From: Alphaproteobacteria bacterium TMED93 | Lineage (GTDB): Bacteria; Pseudomonadota; Alphaproteobacteria; TMED109 | DNA: 26,433 bases | Direction of reading: 5' to 3' | Assembly: GCA_002171495.2 (NCBI GenBank) | Contig: NHEU02000016.1 | Span: 1,881-28,313 of the forward strand | Part shown: positions 23,492 to 26,433 of the stretch, piece by piece | Numbering within the stretch: position 1 is the first letter of the stretch | Layout of the letters: the number at the start of each line of letters is the position of its first letter | Made by a program: the position numbers and the translations under genes | The notes under the pieces: generated by a model | Database searches by the model: none | Told to the model about the DNA's origin: nothing | What the model saw: the letters and a program-made list of their open reading frames with translations, nothing else

Positions 23492-24415
23492 ATGAAGATA
23501 TTTTTAATAATATTGTTATTAATTAAATTAAACTTAACTTTTTCTCAAGAAAAAAATAAAACAATGGAATCAGGTTTTGATGAATTGAAAGGCTTAGTCG
23601 AAGGACTAGGAAAAGGAGACCTATCAATTATTACTAAAGGAATGAAGGGAGAAAAAAAAGAAGAAGAAAATACAGGTAAACAAAAAAATAATACTGAGAT
23701 CGAAAAGAAAAGCATAAGTAAAAGTTTTAGAGAGGATCAAAAAGGGCTAAGTGATGCTTTAAATAAATTATCTGGAAGTGATGATAAAGAATTATCGGGT
23801 ATAGCAAAATCATTTCAAGGTATACTTGGTTCTGGAGATGAAGTTAATAATAGCCAATTAAAGAAACAACAAGATAAATACTTAGATATATTATCAGACT
23901 CTTTAATAGATTTATTAACAGCTCAATTTAAGTTTCTAGAGGCCTTTAACATGAAACAAAATATTGAAATAACTAAAAAAGCTCTTGAGGATTTGAAAAA
24001 GGGAAAGGATGGACAAATACCTATAGAGCAATTAGAGACAGCAATTGAAGTATCTAAAGATAATAAGGTTATGATAGATCAAGCTATTGCTTCGAATAAA
24101 GATATATCAGAAGAGTCTAAAGAAATATTTTCTAGTGGGATGGAGGACTATGGTAGGGGCACAAGAAAGATGGTTAATGTAGGATATGCTTCTAAGGAAT
24201 ATTTATCTAATCTAGATGACTTTGGAATGGGAATGTTTGCTAATTTAGAGGGAATGTTATTTTTAGTTGAAAATATACCTTCATTAACTAAAACTTTTCT
24301 GGCTTCAACTGATAGCTTAGTGCAATATTCAAATAACAATGATATTCCAGTTCCTGAAGAGATATCTAGTGTACAAAAAGACAATGCAGAAGGTAGCTTC
24401 GCAGAATTTAATTAG
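23492..24415 (+). CDS. Secreted helical protein, unknown function
   Basis: The 307-residue protein has a signal peptide (MKIFLIILLLIKLNLTFSQ). A charged low-complexity stretch follows (KGMKGEKKEEENTGKQKN), and then a mostly helical body with many Lys, Glu and Ser residues and no cysteine. A small patch (NLDDFGMGMFANLEG) is rich in Gly and Met. No domain is recognised. It is the first of four + strand genes for exported or membrane proteins. The next gene starts inside its last 32 bases in another frame, so translation is likely coupled. Confidence 0.55.
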   Translation: MKIFLIILLLIKLNLTFSQEKNKTMESGFDELKGLVEGLGKGDLSIITKGMKGEKKEEENTGKQKNNTEIEKKSISKSFREDQKGLSDALNKLSGSDDKELSGIAKSFQGILGSGDEVNNSQLKKQQDKYLDILSDSLIDLLTAQFKFLEAFNMKQNIEITKKALEDLKKGKDGQIPIEQLETAIEVSKDNKVMIDQAIASNKDISEESKEIFSSGMEDYGRGTRKMVNVGYASKEYLSNLDDFGMGMFANLEGMLFLVENIPSLTKTFLASTDSLVQYSNNNDIPVPEEISSVQKDNAEGSFAEFN

Positions 24416-25592
24416 TACTCACAATGGCAAAATACTGAATTTGTTTTTAAAACTGTTTTTATATTTTGTACTAATAAAAAATATAGTAGCCAATGATTTA
24501 TATTTTGCAGGATTTGCATTTATAGGTAATGCTAATCAATATGATAGATATCCTGTTGCTGATAAATTATTTTCTGAAGATAAACTTATTTTAAGTAAGA
24601 AAGTTAAAGAATCTCTCAAATTTCTAAACAGAAAAGATTTAAATATAATTTATGATGAAGGAACAATAAAATCTGGTAATGCAAAGGCCATTGCATTTGG
24701 TTTAATGGATGAAGGAGTAGAAAGAGTAATAAATAAATTAGGAGTTACTTCACATTATAAAATATTTGGACAAGTATTAATATTTGATTACATTGAAAAT
24801 AAAGTAATAAGTAATTTTCCAGTGCTTTCAAGGTTTACTATAGTCACTGAAAATATTCCTAATAAAGAAAAAGATTATGAAGTTTTTAAAAGTCTTTATT
24901 TAGATTTAGATAGAGAAGCATCTATATTTTCTCAGTGGGTAAGAATGCTAGAAAAAGTAAAAATTAAAGAAAATTCAAATCGTATATATCTTGGAGTTAA
25001 AAATATAGATTTTGATGAGGGTGTAAAAGAACAGTTACCAACAAGGCTGTTAAAAAATAATGTATTGAAAACAAGAACAGCACAAAAATTAGAATATAAT
25101 ATAGCTTATCAATATGGTATACCTTTAGTTCCATATACAGTTGGTATCGCAATAGGTGGTAAGGGTGATGTAGGCTTGATGACGCGATTTTCTGATTCTG
25201 TTAGCATAGAACTGAAATTACCAGAAATTGATTACAGTATTAATCTATTAATTAGACAGTTTAGAAAGAAAAAAATAGAGAATGAGTTCTATGAAAATTT
25301 TATGTATGCAGCATTTTTAAAAATCGATTTTAAAGAAACCTTTGAAAATACAAAAATATTTGAAGAAAAGTTTTATTGGGTTGAAGATATCACATTTGCT
25401 AAGACATTAGATTATAAAATATTAGATGAATGGCAGATATATGAAACTGTTCAAGCTAATTTAATTAGTAAAACAGTAAGAATACTTTCTAGTCATGAAA
25501 AAGAATTTATTAGTGAAATTACACAAAGGGACCCTCAGGAAATTAAAAAGAAACTTATTAAAGTCAAAGAAGTATTAGAAAAAATAAAATAA
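24384..25592 (+). CDS. Secreted protein, unknown function
   Basis: I place the start at ATG 24384, overlapping the previous gene by 32 bases; the ATG at 24339 would overlap by 77 bases and TTG 24441 would start right at the hydrophobic stretch. The hydrophobic segment (FLKLFLYFVLIKNIVA) then acts as a signal peptide or anchor. The mature part begins NDLYFAGFAFIGNANQYDRY, like an envelope protein, and contains two beta-rich regions (YKIFGQVLIFDYI; VPYTVGIAIGGKGDVGLM). No family recognised. There are no cysteines in the mature region. It ends 16 bases before the membrane nuclease-like gene. Confidence 0.55.
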   Translation: MQKVASQNLISTHNGKILNLFLKLFLYFVLIKNIVANDLYFAGFAFIGNANQYDRYPVADKLFSEDKLILSKKVKESLKFLNRKDLNIIYDEGTIKSGNAKAIAFGLMDEGVERVINKLGVTSHYKIFGQVLIFDYIENKVISNFPVLSRFTIVTENIPNKEKDYEVFKSLYLDLDREASIFSQWVRMLEKVKIKENSNRIYLGVKNIDFDEGVKEQLPTRLLKNNVLKTRTAQKLEYNIAYQYGIPLVPYTVGIAIGGKGDVGLMTRFSDSVSIELKLPEIDYSINLLIRQFRKKKIENEFYENFMYAAFLKIDFKETFENTKIFEEKFYWVEDITFAKTLDYKILDEWQIYETVQANLISKTVRILSSHEKEFISEITQRDPQEIKKKLIKVKEVLEKIK

Positions 25593-25608
25593 AAAAAAAT
25601 AAATATTT

Positions 25609-26049
25609 ATGATTAATTTAGATATTACCAGACTATTTGATCAAATCATTATAATTATTCTAATTATTACTCTGTTATATCTAGGGTGGAAAATTAGAAG
25701 AGCCTATAAAAATTTTTTATTTTTTTTATTAAAAAGAAAGGGTAAAAAAGGCGAAAAAAATGCAAGAAAACTACTTAAAAATAATGGATATAAAATTATA
25801 AGTGCACAACATAAAATGCAAGGTTTTTTATATGAAGACAAAAAGAAAGTATTTTTTGAAGTTAGACCAGATTATCTAGTAGAAAAAAATGATATAACTT
25901 ACATAGCTGAGGTTAAAACCGGTTTGTCTGCTTTAATTGGAGAGAGAAATACAAGAAGACAACTTTTGGAATATTCAAAGCTTTTTAATTCTAATAAAGT
26001 ATTATTAGTTGATCTTACACTTAACAAAATTAAGATTATTGAATTTTAA
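25609..26049 (+). CDS. Membrane-anchored PD-(D/E)XK nuclease-like protein
   Basis: The 146-residue protein has one N-terminal membrane segment (about 12-30, QIIIIILIITLLYLGWKI). The rest has the pattern of small restriction-like nuclease folds of the UPF0102/Holliday-junction-resolvase type: KGKKGEKNARKLLKNNGYKI (Glu49), then VRPDYLV (Asp88), then AEVKTG (Glu101, Lys103), and a helix NTRRQLLEYSKLF. All three core acidic residues and the Lys are present, so it may be active, tethered to the inner membrane and facing the cytoplasm. Its role is unclear. It sits 16 bases after the preceding gene and 24 before the next. Confidence 0.7.
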   Translation: MINLDITRLFDQIIIIILIITLLYLGWKIRRAYKNFLFFLLKRKGKKGEKNARKLLKNNGYKIISAQHKMQGFLYEDKKKVFFEVRPDYLVEKNDITYIAEVKTGLSALIGERNTRRQLLEYSKLFNSNKVLLVDLTLNKIKIIEF

Positions 26050-26073
26050 AATGATTTACCTTATGAAATACAT

Positions 26074-26424
26074 ATGAGAAATAAAGATGGTACATTTGAT
26101 AAAAGATCTAAAGCAGGAAAAGAACTTGAGGCTGCTAGAAAAGAAATGGAAGCAAAAATAGAGGCTAAATATGCTCCAATAGAAAATTATTCTGATAGTG
26201 CTAAAAATATTTCTCAAGAGAAATCAACATATGAAGAAAAACCTAGAAAAAAATCATTCTTTTATACCATAATTAAATTATCTATTTTATTTGTTTTAGG
26301 TTATTTAGTTTACGGTTTTATTACCTCAGAAAACAAAACAAATTCTATAAGCGGTTCCAAAAGTAGTACTGAAAAAAATCAATCTAAAACTGAAGAATCA
26401 AACCAAAGTATAGGAAACTATTAA
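26074..26424 (+). CDS. Single-span membrane protein, unknown
   Basis: The 116-residue protein has a charged N-terminal helix (GKELEAARKEMEAKIEAKY), a membrane segment at about 63-83 (FYTIIKLSILFVLGYLVYGF), and a Ser/Lys/Asn-rich C-terminal tail (NSISGSKSSTEKNQSK). No family is recognised. It follows the membrane nuclease-like gene on the same strand and is probably in its operon. The stop is complete, 9 bases before the window ends. Confidence 0.5.
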   Translation: MRNKDGTFDKRSKAGKELEAARKEMEAKIEAKYAPIENYSDSAKNISQEKSTYEEKPRKKSFFYTIIKLSILFVLGYLVYGFITSENKTNSISGSKSSTEKNQSKTEESNQSIGNY

Positions 26425-26433
26425 ATAAATAAC

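Overview
The window is strongly AT-rich, tightly packed, and consistent with a streamlined aquatic proteobacterium. Two observations lean towards an alphaproteobacterium of the SAR11 kind. The truncated FtsZ-like protein carries the TTF-x2-AF signature that I associate with alphaproteobacterial FtsZ. The left part also holds several small secreted proteins with a 'GKxxxC ... NRKTL ... C' layout that I recall from such genomes. This assignment is inference. No rRNA, tRNA or core housekeeping gene was recognised, so the window reads as an accessory or genomic-island region.

Region 1 (1-6.9 kb) is a run of small, mostly unknown genes on the + strand. It contains membrane proteins, secreted cysteine-containing proteins, a membrane protein with MORN repeats, a 178-residue FtsZ-like GTPase half, a SAM-dependent methyltransferase, a Cas4/RecB-type nuclease, and one or two small reverse-strand genes (DUF4177-like). 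A chimeric remnant at 6638-6858 joins the start of a secreted-family gene to the end of the FtsZ-like gene. It shows that the secreted-protein/FtsZ-like pair existed in at least two copies.

Region 2 (7.0-11.6 kb) is a compact candidate defence module. It has an AlpA/excisionase-like regulator, a second HTH protein, a 1149-residue fusion of a DUF559/VSR-like nuclease with a RecQ-type helicase, and an overlapping small coiled-coil protein with a C-terminal membrane anchor.

Region 3 (11.6-20.3 kb) is a copper/silver resistance island. It has a CueR-type regulator with a MerR-spaced divergent promoter, a conserved outer-membrane-type protein, a periplasmic HMA-domain protein, a MerT-like membrane protein, a PCu(A)C copper chaperone, and a reverse-strand operon for an outer-membrane factor, a periplasmic adaptor and an RND pump (CusC-B-A order). 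The island is bracketed by two direct copies (11593, 20172) of a promoter-plus-hairpin element. A third, diverged copy (about 14191) lies inside it, next to a broken phage-type integrase gene. Together they look like scars of site-specific recombination.

Region 4 (20.4-26.4 kb) holds a secreted HNH nuclease with a YHYH-like motif and a 734-residue DUF262-DUF1524-AlbA_2 (Schlafen-like) fusion of the GmrSD type. These are followed by four + strand genes for envelope-associated proteins, one of them a membrane-anchored PD-(D/E)XK nuclease-like protein.

The most unusual items are the FtsZ half-protein with its chimeric duplicate, the nuclease-RecQ plus membrane coiled-coil pair, the GmrSD-Schlafen fusion, and the three-copy promoter/hairpin element with fixed geometry.
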